NCBI GenBank assembly: GCA_015057025.1 | Contig: SVFD01000002.1 | Location: 124,001 to 188,000, forward strand | Origin: Lachnospiraceae bacterium | GTDB lineage: Bacteria; Bacillota; Clostridia; Lachnospirales; Lachnospiraceae | Length of the DNA stretch: 64,000 bases | Reading direction: 5' to 3' | Part shown: piece by piece, positions 23,693 to 32,478 of the stretch | How the letters are laid out: each line of letters starts with the position of its first letter | Numbering within the stretch: position 1 is the first letter of the stretch | Made by a program: the position numbers and the translations under genes | The notes under the pieces: generated by a model | What the model was told of the DNA's origin: nothing | Databases searched by the model: none | What the model saw: the letters and a program-made list of their open reading frames with translations, nothing else

Positions 23693-24973
23693 CTACCTCT
23701 GCGCCAACTCGCTTGTAATTTCTTCCCAGGTAATATCCTTCTCAACCATAAGTACCATCATATGGTACAGGAAGTCAGAAATCTCATATTTAATCTCTCC
23801 GGCTTCGGGATTTTTGGCTGCAATAACAATTTCAGTCGCCTCTTCGCCCAATTTCTTAAGGATTTTATCAATACCTTTATCGAAAAGATAATTGGTGTAA
23901 GAACCTTCCTTAGGGTTCACCTTACGATCAGCAATTACGCCGTAAACATCTTCGAATACCTTAAGAGGATTTTTCTCGGCATAAGGTTTTGATGCGATTT
24001 CTTTAAAGAAACAGCTTTGGCTACCGGTATGGCATGCAGGTCCAATCTGTGAAATTTTTGCAAGGATGGTGTCATTATCGCAATCTGCATAAAGAGACTT
24101 CACATACTGGAAATGTCCGCTGGTTTCGCCTTTTTCCCACTGTTTCTGACGACTTCTGGAGTAATAATTCATTTTACCAGTTTTTAAGGTGTTTTCGTAA
24201 GCTTCTTTGTTCATATAAGCCATCATAAGCACTTCACCGGTTTTATAGTCCTGGGCAATGACAGGCACTAAACCGTCACTGTTTAACTTTAAGTCTTCCC
24301 ATGCAATTGCAGGGATTAAGGCATTTACTTCGATGTCACGTTCCACGCAAAGGGCTTTAATGGAATTAATCTGGTTTATGTTAGCATTGATAATATTGCC
24401 ATAAATACCGCCAACGCATTCTGTTCCGAAGAGTTCAAGTAATTTCTCAAGCATAACGTCCGCAACCGGGAAAATACCGGGTAATGAACTTAAACCTTCA
24501 TAATCCTGAGGTTTCATGGATTTTAAAGCAACAAATTCAGTTGCATATTTCTCTGCCTGCTGTCTGTAAATATTAAAAAGCGAGTAGTCATCAATGCTGA
24601 CAGCGATTTTATCCGCGCCAAAACGCTTAGACACCTCTTCCAACATCTCCCAGTTAGAAGTCTTTGATAAGTTAAGAATCACCTTCTTGCAGTTGGCATA
24701 AACCAATTTCTTAACGTCTTCCACTCTTTCAATAGGGAAAGTTGCCATTACAGGAATTTCACAGTTATTGCTGATTTCTTTTAAAAGTGCAAGCACCTCT
24801 TCTTTCTCGGCATCCCCTTCTGCTTCCGTAAAAGCAATGACTTCGTCTGCATTAGCATCACCAAAGAGTCTTAATTTCTCATATAAACAGTCGGTGATGT
24901 CATTTTTCAACTCGGCATCCATGTAAACTCTTTTATTCTGAATATAAATACTTACGATAAATTTCTTTTTCAT
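23693..24973 (-). CDS. hisIE: HisIE with N-terminal degenerate HisF-like domain
   Basis: A 426-residue protein. Residues from about 234 are HisI, phosphoribosyl-AMP cyclohydrolase, with [13 protein letters not shown] and the upstream ADCDND metal site. Residues 335-426 are HisE, phosphoribosyl-ATP diphosphatase, with [15 protein letters not shown]. Together they do steps 2 and 3 of histidine synthesis. Ordinary HisIE is about 200 residues; the extra first 225 follow the HisF barrel ([39 protein letters not shown]). The first catalytic Asp of HisF (PCLDVKDG) appears replaced by Tyr, while the second is kept in SIDD. AAGGAG precedes two ATGs; the second is best spaced. It is the last gene of the his operon. 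Confidence 0.9.
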   Translation of the reverse strand: MKKKFIVSIYIQNKRVYMDAELKNDITDCLYEKLRLFGDANADEVIAFTEAEGDAEKEEVLALLKEISNNCEIPVMATFPIERVEDVKKLVYANCKKVILNLSKTSNWEMLEEVSKRFGADKIAVSIDDYSLFNIYRQQAEKYATEFVALKSMKPQDYEGLSSLPGIFPVADVMLEKLLELFGTECVGGIYGNIINANINQINSIKALCVERDIEVNALIPAIAWEDLKLNSDGLVPVIAQDYKTGEVLMMAYMNKEAYENTLKTGKMNYYSRSRQKQWEKGETSGHFQYVKSLYADCDNDTILAKISQIGPACHTGSQSCFFKEIASKPYAEKNPLKVFEDVYGVIADRKVNPKEGSYTNYLFDKGIDKILKKLGEEATEIVIAAKNPEAGEIKYEISDFLYHMMVLMVEKDITWEEITSELAQR

Positions 24974-24983
24974 CATATACTCC

Positions 24984-25571
24984 TTAAATCTGTCCTTTAG
25001 TAGATAATACACCCTTACGGTCACCATCTTTTGCGCAGGCAATCTTTAATGCATTGGCAAAGCCCTTAAACATAGCTTCAATGATGTGATGTGCATTTTC
25101 ACCATCAAGTACTTTAATGTGAATATTCATACCTGCAGCATAAGACAGGGCATAAAAGAACTCATTTAAAGTCTCAGTCTCAAAATACCCCACGCGTTCC
25201 ACGTTAAAGTTATACTTGAAGTTCAAGTAAGGTCTGTTGCAAAGGTCTACAGCCACCAAAACAAGGGCATCATCCATAGGTTGGATAAAACTTGCATAGC
25301 GGTTAATTCCTTCTTTATCTCCAAGTGCCTGACGAATAGCACTGCCAAGAACGATACCTGCGTCTTCTACTGTATGGTGATTGTCTACATTCAAATCTCC
25401 GGCCGCAGTTAATTTCAAGTCAAAAGAACTATGCTTTGTAAAGCCTTCCAACATGTGGTCAAAGAAAGCAATGCCGGTTTTAATATCATATTTACCGCTT
25501 CCGTCCAACTCAAGAGATACACTGATATCAGTTTCGCTGGTTTTTCTTTTTAATTCTGCTTTTCTACTCAT
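24984..25571 (-). CDS. hisB: Imidazoleglycerol-phosphate dehydratase
   Basis: A 195-residue monofunctional HisB that dehydrates imidazole glycerol phosphate to imidazole acetol phosphate. Manganese-binding motifs [13 protein letters not shown] and [11 protein letters not shown] are intact, as is [11 protein letters not shown] near the end. AGGTG lies before the ATG. It lies between the membrane-protein gene and hisIE, ten bases before the latter. Confidence 0.97.
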   Translation of the reverse strand: MSRKAELKRKTSETDISVSLELDGSGKYDIKTGIAFFDHMLEGFTKHSSFDLKLTAAGDLNVDNHHTVEDAGIVLGSAIRQALGDKEGINRYASFIQPMDDALVLVAVDLCNRPYLNFKYNFNVERVGYFETETLNEFFYALSYAAGMNIHIKVLDGENAHHIIEAMFKGFANALKIACAKDGDRKGVLSTKGQI

Positions 25572-25629
25572 TTTTCACCTGTCAGGTATTTTTATCAAAT
25601 ACCATTTTTCCTTTCTTTTTTTATTGAAA

Positions 25630-27510
25630 TCAACCGGCTTTCTTTATTGGTGTCACATTTTCGTTTGCGTTACTTTTCGCAAAGAAAAGAAACAGCCAAC
25701 CTATCATAAAAGGTACAACAGCTACAGCCGGCAAGGCATAACGCATCGCATCTGCAAGAGGAGCTATTGTACATACAAAGATATTTACAAGATTAGGTAT
25801 CAGTAATACAATTCCACCTTTTTTCTTGTTTTTAACAATAAGCCATAAAGCAGCAATCGTCAACCAGGTATACAAACCGGGACAAGTGGTATATTTGATT
25901 AAGCTTGTTCCGAGATTAATATTCCAAAGCCATACTGCAATATAATTTAAATTACTGCCTTCAACATGATTTACGCCCTTTTCTAAAAGATACGGATCAT
26001 AATCCGCTAAATTAATATATGCGCCTATATCTCTTGAAACCGGTGCCATGTATCCATAAGAGCCATTCAAGTAGGATTCAACATAAACCATAGGATGTTT
26101 TAGAAACATTTCGAACCAAATCTTAAGATAAGATTTAAAGTCAGAATGATTATAATATATCTTTACAGGATCCATGATGCGCGGGTCATAGTTATACAAA
26201 GATTCGTAACTGTAAAAATTATTCGAAATTACTTCTTTCTCATATTCCGTCACTTCACCGGGATATTCCTGTACATATCTGGCTGTGGCCTGGAACATAA
26301 CGCCGAGAGTTTCTGACGTGGAAGATTTACCGATTCCAATGGCCGGATAAAGTACGTTTGTAACCAGTTCAAAACAAACAAAAATAATAATCAAAGATGA
26401 TATAATTTTCTTTCGGTCAATTCCTTTTAAATAAAAGCCTGCTGCAATTAATGTAGGTACTATAACAAAAATACCGTTATTGCGTAACAATGATGTTATA
26501 ACTCCCGTAATACAGATAAAAGAAAACATCTTCCAACTGCAAGTCCGGTCAAAGATAACTTCACTGATTAACGTCACCAGCAAAACAATAAATACCGTAT
26601 AAAGGAAATCTTTCTGGAACCATTGTACATATGCGCCCCATATGGGAGTTAATCCAAAAAATAACATTCCAACGGTAGGAATCGCAAGAGGCAGACCTCT
26701 TTTTACAAGCCTGTTTAGGGAAAAAGAGAAAATCAATGCACCAACAATACCTTGAAAAAAATTATATAAAAACATACCAAAGCCGCCATCAACAAGGCTT
26801 TTGCCGATATGAAACAATCCACCTATAATCAAAGAAGAAAAAGGCGGCTGCCAAGCTGTTCTGGCAATTTCTCCGTAAAAATTTTGGAGTTGCACGATAG
26901 AATCCGGGCTTGTAGAGCCGGGATACGTAAGTAATAACCAAACAAGCCAACAAATTAAAATAAACCAAAATGATACAATTCCAAAGTTTTCTTTAAACCA
27001 TAAATACCATTTGACATCTTCTTTTTGGAATTTTTTTGCAACAAATTTTTCATTTAAAAAATAATCTGCAGCATTTAAAAGAAAATATAATAAAATCCCA
27101 ATGCCCGTAATTTCAAATAAAGTCATTAAGGTTTGAAAGGTATCGCAGAATAAATATTCCGTAGAATTAAAATTATTGTAAAATACAGCAAGTACATACA
27201 TCACCGCTAAAAGTAATGAAACAAAAATGCCGCTTATACTAATCTTCTTATGCTTCTTTAAGCTCCAACCAAAAAAGAAAAACAGTGCAATTAATGCAAT
27301 AAAATCAAGATACTCCACATTGGAAAAGGCATTATAAAATCTGCTGAAAATATTAGCGATTTTATTTTCGGGACAAAAGCTTTCATACAACGTATTTCTC
27401 ATATTAAGCGATAAAGTCGATATAATTGCAAACAGAAAGCATAATATTTTTTGTAAGATATCCTGTCTCTTTTGTATATTTTCTTTGGTTATCTGTTTTT
27501 GTCCGATCAT
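25630..27510 (-). CDS. Polytopic membrane protein (DUF6020-like) inside the his operon
   Basis: A 626-residue protein with about 12 transmembrane helices and a larger extracellular loop (about 400-530). The order of helices and the motif STSPDSIVQLQNFYG after helix five resemble GT-C-like lipid-linked sugar transferases and the DUF6020 family of Lachnospiraceae. It is not a known histidine gene. Its ATG overlaps the hisD stop by one base (TAATG) with GAGGAG just before, so it is coupled to hisD translation. Whether it takes part in histidine metabolism or only hitch-hikes is unknown; family assignment is moderate. Confidence 0.65.
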   Translation of the reverse strand: MIGQKQITKENIQKRQDILQKILCFLFAIISTLSLNMRNTLYESFCPENKIANIFSRFYNAFSNVEYLDFIALIALFFFFGWSLKKHKKISISGIFVSLLLAVMYVLAVFYNNFNSTEYLFCDTFQTLMTLFEITGIGILLYFLLNAADYFLNEKFVAKKFQKEDVKWYLWFKENFGIVSFWFILICWLVWLLLTYPGSTSPDSIVQLQNFYGEIARTAWQPPFSSLIIGGLFHIGKSLVDGGFGMFLYNFFQGIVGALIFSFSLNRLVKRGLPLAIPTVGMLFFGLTPIWGAYVQWFQKDFLYTVFIVLLVTLISEVIFDRTCSWKMFSFICITGVITSLLRNNGIFVIVPTLIAAGFYLKGIDRKKIISSLIIIFVCFELVTNVLYPAIGIGKSSTSETLGVMFQATARYVQEYPGEVTEYEKEVISNNFYSYESLYNYDPRIMDPVKIYYNHSDFKSYLKIWFEMFLKHPMVYVESYLNGSYGYMAPVSRDIGAYINLADYDPYLLEKGVNHVEGSNLNYIAVWLWNINLGTSLIKYTTCPGLYTWLTIAALWLIVKNKKKGGIVLLIPNLVNIFVCTIAPLADAMRYALPAVAVVPFMIGWLFLFFAKSNANENVTPIKKAG

Positions 27511-28805
27511 TATTGCTCCTCAAAACGTACTTTTATGGAATTTGCATGCGAATATAAGCCTTCATTCTCGGCAAACATTTCAATCTTCTCATGAACTGCT
27601 TTTAAGGCATCGTATGAGAAGTTAATCACGCTGGATTTCTTGATAAAATCATCCACTGATAAGGGCGAGAAGAATTTTGCGGTGCCATTGGTGGGTAAAA
27701 CATGGTTCGGTCCGGCAAAATAATCACCTAAAGGCTCAGATGAATATTCTCCCAAGAAAATAGCACCTGCATTTTTGATTTTAGTCATTGTCTCAAAGGG
27801 ATTCTTGGTAATAATCTCTAAGTGTTCGGATGCAATGTCATTAGCTGCTTCAATGGCATCTTCCATAGAGTTTGCCACTAAAATATAACCGTAATTACTT
27901 AAGGATTTCTCTAAAATCGCTTTTCTGGGTGCAACCGCCACGAAATCATCCGCTTCTTTTACCACATTTTCAGCTAATTCCCTGCTTGTAGTAATGAGAA
28001 TGCCGGATGCCATTTCATCATGCTCGCACTGGGATAAAAGATCCGCTGCCACAAATCTGGGATTAGCACTTTCATCAGCCAAAATAAGAATTTCTGAAGG
28101 ACCGGCAATGGAATCAATACTTACATAACCATAAACTGCTCTTTTAGCAAGAGCTACGAAGATATTTCCGGGTCCTACAATTTTATCTACTTTGGGGATA
28201 CTTTCCGTACCATAAGCTAAAGAGGCAATTGCCTGAGCACCGCCGCACTTATAGATTTCTTTAACACCTGCTATTTTGGCAGCTGCAAGGGTTCCTGCAT
28301 TTACTTTACCCTCGCTGTTAGGCGGTGTTACCATTACAATACGCTCACAACCTGCAACAAGGGCAGGAACAATGTTCATAAGTGTAGATGAAGGGTAAGC
28401 AGCCTTACCGCCGGGCACATAAACACCAACTTTGGCAATAGGCGTAATACGCTGTCCTAAAATGCTTCCGTCCGGTTTGGTACTAAACCAGCTGTTGCGA
28501 ACCTGCATCTGATGATAAGCCTTGATATTTTCAAATGCTTCCTTCATCACTTCTATGTATTCCGGTGAAATGGATGCATATGCTTCTTCGATTTCTGCAT
28601 CTGTTACCCGGATGTTGTCAGCATTTAATTCAAATTTATCAAATTTTGCAGTATATTCAAATAAAGCCTTATTACCGTTGGTTTTGATATTTTCTACAAT
28701 ATCTGCCACAATTGCTTCGTATTCACCATAGTGATTAGGACTTCTCTTTATCAGCTCATCTAAAACATTTTTTTTATTTTCCTGAGTTAATTCTAAAACT
28801 CTCAT
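27510..28805 (-). CDS. hisD: Histidinol dehydrogenase
   Basis: A 431-residue NAD-dependent zinc enzyme that oxidises histidinol to histidine in two steps. Zinc-ligand motif LLSQCEHDE, the GPGNIFVALAK nucleotide region and the C-terminal GPNHVLPT are intact, and the length is normal. AAGGAG lies nine bases before the ATG. It follows hisG by 33 bases and is coupled to the membrane-protein gene downstream. Confidence 0.98.
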   Translation of the reverse strand: MRVLELTQENKKNVLDELIKRSPNHYGEYEAIVADIVENIKTNGNKALFEYTAKFDKFELNADNIRVTDAEIEEAYASISPEYIEVMKEAFENIKAYHQMQVRNSWFSTKPDGSILGQRITPIAKVGVYVPGGKAAYPSSTLMNIVPALVAGCERIVMVTPPNSEGKVNAGTLAAAKIAGVKEIYKCGGAQAIASLAYGTESIPKVDKIVGPGNIFVALAKRAVYGYVSIDSIAGPSEILILADESANPRFVAADLLSQCEHDEMASGILITTSRELAENVVKEADDFVAVAPRKAILEKSLSNYGYILVANSMEDAIEAANDIASEHLEIITKNPFETMTKIKNAGAIFLGEYSSEPLGDYFAGPNHVLPTNGTAKFFSPLSVDDFIKKSSVINFSYDALKAVHEKIEMFAENEGLYSHANSIKVRFEEQ

Positions 28806-28838
28806 TTTAAGTTTCTCCTTAAATTTATCAATTCACAT

Positions 28839-29489
28839 TTAATTCAGGTTTTCTCTCAATGCATTAATAATCTGTTCAATACGTTCATTTTGCATTTTCA
28901 TACTTACCTGATTTACGATGACTCTTGCGGATAAAGGACAAATTTCTTCTAAAACATCCAAACCGTTTTCTCTTAAAGTGCCACCGGTCTCTACAATATC
29001 CACAATTACATCTGAAAGACCAACAATGGGACCTAATTCCACGGAGCCGTTTAATTTAATCATATCCACGGTCTGATTTTTTACATTAAAGAAATAATCC
29101 TTGGCAATTGTGGGATATTTGGTTGCTACACGGATTCGCTCGCGGTGTTGTAAAAGTTCTCTCGCACTTTCAGGCCCGCATACGCACATGCGGCATTTAC
29201 CAAAGCCTAAGTCAAGCACTTCATAGACTCTTCTGTTTTCTTCCATAATGATGTCACTACCTACCACACCGATGTCTGCAGCCCCGTGTTCAACGTATGT
29301 AGGAACGTCCGGCCCTTTTGCAAGGAAAAATTTTACCTTTAATTCTTCATTTACAAAAACCAGTTTACGTGAGTCTTTATCTTTGATTTCATCGCAATGA
29401 ATGCCGATTTTCTCTAATAATTCCAATGTTTTAAATGCCAGTCTTCCCTTACAAAGAGCAAAGACCAAGTACTTACCGTTCTCTTCCAT
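28839..29489 (-). CDS. hisG: ATP phosphoribosyltransferase, short form
   Basis: A 216-residue HisG, the first committed enzyme, joining ATP and PRPP. It is the short form without the C-terminal regulatory domain, which needs HisZ; hisZ is the gene upstream. The PRPP loop VDIVETGGTLRENGL and the early ALCKGRL motif are present. GGAGG precedes the ATG. Confidence 0.97.
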   Translation of the reverse strand: MEENGKYLVFALCKGRLAFKTLELLEKIGIHCDEIKDKDSRKLVFVNEELKVKFFLAKGPDVPTYVEHGAADIGVVGSDIIMEENRRVYEVLDLGFGKCRMCVCGPESARELLQHRERIRVATKYPTIAKDYFFNVKNQTVDMIKLNGSVELGPIVGLSDVIVDIVETGGTLRENGLDVLEEICPLSARVIVNQVSMKMQNERIEQIINALRENLN

Positions 29490-29571
29490 CGTAAGCCTCC
29501 AAATTATTTTTTATAATTCATATTATTAAGTATTAGGATCTGTATTTTTCTCATATATTTTTCCTTAAACA

Positions 29572-30759
29572 CTATAATACAAAAATCGTTTCTTTCATCT
29601 CGTTCTTTTCACCGTATGAAGTATAATAATCTTCTGCTTTATCAGCATTTTTCTTCATCATAGTGACATTTTTGCCTTGACTACGCAAGTTATTTGCCTG
29701 CTCAAGGGCATTTTCGTAATTATCTTCAGAATAGACCATAAGAATATTATCTTCTGAATCTATATTAATGTTAATATTCTGACGTTTTAAAGCTGTCTGA
29801 AGTTCATCAATTAAGAACACGCAACCTACGGAAGGTGCTTCCTTTCCGAATTTGCCAAGAAGTCCGTCATAACGGCCGCCTTTTACAATGGCATCACCTA
29901 CACCATAGGTATAAGCCTTGAAAATAATGCCTGTATAATAGTTAATTTTACTAAGCATACCCAAATCAAAAGAAATGTATTTATCATACCCTCTTTTTGC
30001 AAGCAAAGTCTTAATTGTAAGCAGACGTTCCAAAGCAGCAACAGACTTGGGATTATTTGCTTTCTTTATCATTTCTTCCATATCATTATCTGAGATATAA
30101 AGCTTTGAAATCGCTTCAAACTGAGCAACAATTTCCTTATCTAAGCCTTTACTTTTCAAGAACTCTCCGGTTCCAAAGTAATTCTTAGAAGAAATATGAG
30201 CCTTAATTTCCAACTGGGTCTCTTCATCCAAATTTGCAGCTTCGCAAATTCCTTTAAAATAAGAACTGTTACCTACACTAATCTGAAAATCTTTTAAACC
30301 GCAGGCTTTTAAGCCTTCAATTACCAAAGACAAAGCTTCCGCATCTGCTTCTGCGCTTGCATCGTTAATCAATTCAATACCCATTTGAGTGGTTTCTTTT
30401 AATTTACCCTGTAATTCAGAAGTGTTTACGAAAGAATTGCCTTCATAGCAGAATCTCAAAGGTACTTCTTCTTCCATAAAATACTTTGCTGCACATCTTG
30501 CAATCGCAGGAGTAAAGTCGGGTTTTAAAACAAGAGTATTACCTTCTTTATCAAAAAACTTATACAAATCCTTGGATGGTACGGTTCCGATATCTTTTGA
30601 AAATACATCAAAAAATTCAAAGGAAGGTGTTTGGATATTGCGATAGCCGTAACGACGCAAAACTGTCATTAAGTTTTTACCAACCTGCTCTTTTTCCAAT
30701 AATTCACGTCCATAAATATCACGTACGCCGTCCGGTGTATGTAAAAGTGATGTGTTCAT
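29572..30759 (-). CDS. hisZ: ATP phosphoribosyltransferase regulatory subunit HisZ
   Basis: A 395-residue relative of histidyl-tRNA synthetase that serves as regulatory subunit for short HisG. The synthetase-like core is clear (PDGVRDI, FEFFDVF, VLKPDFTPAIARC, VKGGRYDGLLGKFG). It lacks a tRNA anticodon-binding domain of normal size, as expected. It is the first gene of the his operon; GAGGTAAT precedes the ATG, and a promoter with an operator lies 32-85 bases upstream. Confidence 0.94.
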   Translation of the reverse strand: MNTSLLHTPDGVRDIYGRELLEKEQVGKNLMTVLRRYGYRNIQTPSFEFFDVFSKDIGTVPSKDLYKFFDKEGNTLVLKPDFTPAIARCAAKYFMEEEVPLRFCYEGNSFVNTSELQGKLKETTQMGIELINDASAEADAEALSLVIEGLKACGLKDFQISVGNSSYFKGICEAANLDEETQLEIKAHISSKNYFGTGEFLKSKGLDKEIVAQFEAISKLYISDNDMEEMIKKANNPKSVAALERLLTIKTLLAKRGYDKYISFDLGMLSKINYYTGIIFKAYTYGVGDAIVKGGRYDGLLGKFGKEAPSVGCVFLIDELQTALKRQNININIDSEDNILMVYSEDNYENALEQANNLRSQGKNVTMMKKNADKAEDYYTSYGEKNEMKETIFVL

Positions 30760-30790
30760 TATTATTACCTCTTTGCTTTAATGAATTAAA

Positions 30791-30844
30791 GTGCTAATTC
30801 GCTAGCACAATAAAAAGTATAGTGTTTTTATTCTGTTTTGTCAA
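30791..30844 (-). promoter_or_regulatory. his operon promoter with TrpR-like operator
   Basis: On the minus strand TTGACA (30839-30844) and TATACT (30816-30821) are 17 bases apart, a near-perfect SigA promoter. The perfect inverted repeat GTGCTA-N6-TAGCAC (30791-30808) begins about eight bases past the -10, so it covers the start site. It has the length and CTAG/TTAG half-sites of the trp operator. The leader is too short for a T-box. Confidence 0.8.
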
Positions 30845-30907
30845 CATAATATTATAATTTTCTATTTTATTAATCTCTGTTTATAAACAACCTAATTATT
30901 AAAAAAT

Positions 30908-31888
30908 CTATATCCATTTGTTTGGAATTTCACAAATAATTTCCTTCTGGGATAAATAAAAAAGCTTCCCTATCATCTCGGGAAATACCAGACGATACGC
31001 ATGTAGCATTTGCCCGTGAGTTTTAGCCTTATTTTCTGTGCCGGCGTATTTCACATCTCCCACAAGAGGAAAGCCTAATTTTTCCATCTGAGCACGAATT
31101 TGGTGAGTTTTTCCTGTAAAAAGTTCAATTTCAAGTTCTGTACAATCAGAAATTTCATTATATTTTATAGGTTTTATACCTGTTTTGATAGGTTTTATCT
31201 TATCTTTTACTTCAGTCGGAACCACTTTAAAATTATTATAAACCGTAACTTTATTTTTTTTCTCATCTTTAAAAAGATAAGCTTCATAAACACCGTCAAG
31301 TTCACATTTTCCATGAACAAGGCTTCGATAAAATTTATGAAGACTGCGGTCTTTTAATATTTTTGCCATTTCCTGACTACCCAACAGGGTTTTGGAACAT
31401 ACCAAAAGTCCTGAGGTATTGCGATCCAAGCGATTGCATACCGACGGTTTAAATGTCTGCAAGTCATCCGGCGTAATTGCTTTTTTATCTAAAAGATAAC
31501 CAATTAACCATTCGTTTGCTGATAAATCTTTACCTTCCGCTTTTTGACTAAGTATCCCCGAGGGTTTATTAAGAAAAAGTACATCTTCAAATTCGGAAAC
31601 TACCTGAATTCCTTTTAGTTCAGCATAAGCCTTTTTGTAAGGTAAGGTTATATCAACAGATATCTTCTGTCCTATAAACTTTTCTATGGTTTCTTCAGAA
31701 AGGAACAGCTTAACGCTGTCCCCTTCTTTAATTTGTTCGTTTCCGGTTACTTTTTTACCGTTTAGAACGATATTCTTTTTTCGCATCATTTTATAAAGAA
31801 AAGAATTGGGAGCATCCTTCAGATATTTATGCAGGAATTTATCCAATCTCTGACCGGCTTCCAGTTCTTTTACAATAAGTTCACGCAT
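30908..31888 (-). CDS. RluA-family pseudouridine synthase
   Basis: A 326-residue RNA pseudouridine synthase with an N-terminal S4 domain (about 10-75) and the catalytic motif NRLDRNTSGLLV, where Asn replaces the usual first His of HRLD; the catalytic Asp is kept. The C-terminus has FTGKTHQIRAQM. The architecture is closest to RluC-like or Firmicute YjbO/YlyB types; the target uridine is not known. GAGGTG overlaps the first candidate start, so the ATG ending at 31888 is chosen. It stands upstream of a terminator-free gap beside the his promoter. Confidence 0.9.
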   Translation of the reverse strand: MRELIVKELEAGQRLDKFLHKYLKDAPNSFLYKMMRKKNIVLNGKKVTGNEQIKEGDSVKLFLSEETIEKFIGQKISVDITLPYKKAYAELKGIQVVSEFEDVLFLNKPSGILSQKAEGKDLSANEWLIGYLLDKKAITPDDLQTFKPSVCNRLDRNTSGLLVCSKTLLGSQEMAKILKDRSLHKFYRSLVHGKCELDGVYEAYLFKDEKKNKVTVYNNFKVVPTEVKDKIKPIKTGIKPIKYNEISDCTELEIELFTGKTHQIRAQMEKLGFPLVGDVKYAGTENKAKTHGQMLHAYRLVFPEMIGKLFYLSQKEIICEIPNKWI

Positions 31889-31925
31889 GCACACCTCAAA
31901 TTTACTTTTATTTCAGTTAAAATTT

Positions 31926-32330
31926 TTATACGCCTGCAGTAAAATATAAAACAATCGACATTACAACAAGAATTGCACCAAGTGCAATAAATACAATGCT
32001 TGTCATTGTTTTTGCAAAACTCTTTACAAAGTACTCCTTCGGTTTCTCAGGATTAATATAAATTGTAATTTTTTTGCCTTTCTTGGGCATTTTCTTATAT
32101 TCTTTGTCATCGTCGGCTTTGTACTCTTTTCCTTCATATTCGTACTCATAAACAGGACAATAAACAACAGGCTCGTCTTCCTTTTCCTGCTTTACTTTAA
32201 CGTCTACAACTTTGGCAACACTTTTAACTGTACAACGTTCCTTCTTTTTGTTTCTGAAAACAAGCATAAGAATACCTGCAATCAATAAAATTAAACCAAA
32301 ACCACCCAATGCTACATACAACCAAACCAT
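31926..32330 (-). CDS. DUF3592 membrane protein
   Basis: A 134-residue protein with a transmembrane helix at each end (about 3-25 and 110-130) and a DUF3592-type beta domain between them (PVYEYEYEGKEYKADDD, ITIYINPEKPKEYFV). Members occur in many bacteria; function is unknown. The ribosome binding site is AGGAGG. It lies between hydA and the pseudouridine synthase gene, separated from hydA by a terminator. Confidence 0.8.
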   Translation of the reverse strand: MVWLYVALGGFGLILLIAGILMLVFRNKKKERCTVKSVAKVVDVKVKQEKEDEPVVYCPVYEYEYEGKEYKADDDKEYKKMPKKGKKITIYINPEKPKEYFVKSFAKTMTSIVFIALGAILVVMSIVLYFTAGV

Positions 32331-32441
32331 AATTAAATCCTCCTTTGATTAATAAACTGTTAATTTATGTATTTTTTCTTTTGTAATAATTCTTCTACAG
32401 AATAATATTTTATCATACTATCATCAAAACAACAAGCAAAT

Positions 32442-32470
32442 GAAAAGCTTCCGTAAAAAACGGAAGCTAA
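32442..32470 (-). terminator. Terminator after hydA
   Basis: AGCTTCCGT pairs perfectly with ACGGAAGCT around five T, then TTTTC on the minus strand. It ends the hydCBA operon. Confidence 0.9.
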
Positions 32471-32478
32471 ATCATTTT

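Noticed and set aside
30760-30900. T-box or histidine riboswitch before hisZ
   Set aside because: The leader from the predicted start site is only about 50 bases and has no anti-terminator or specifier structure.
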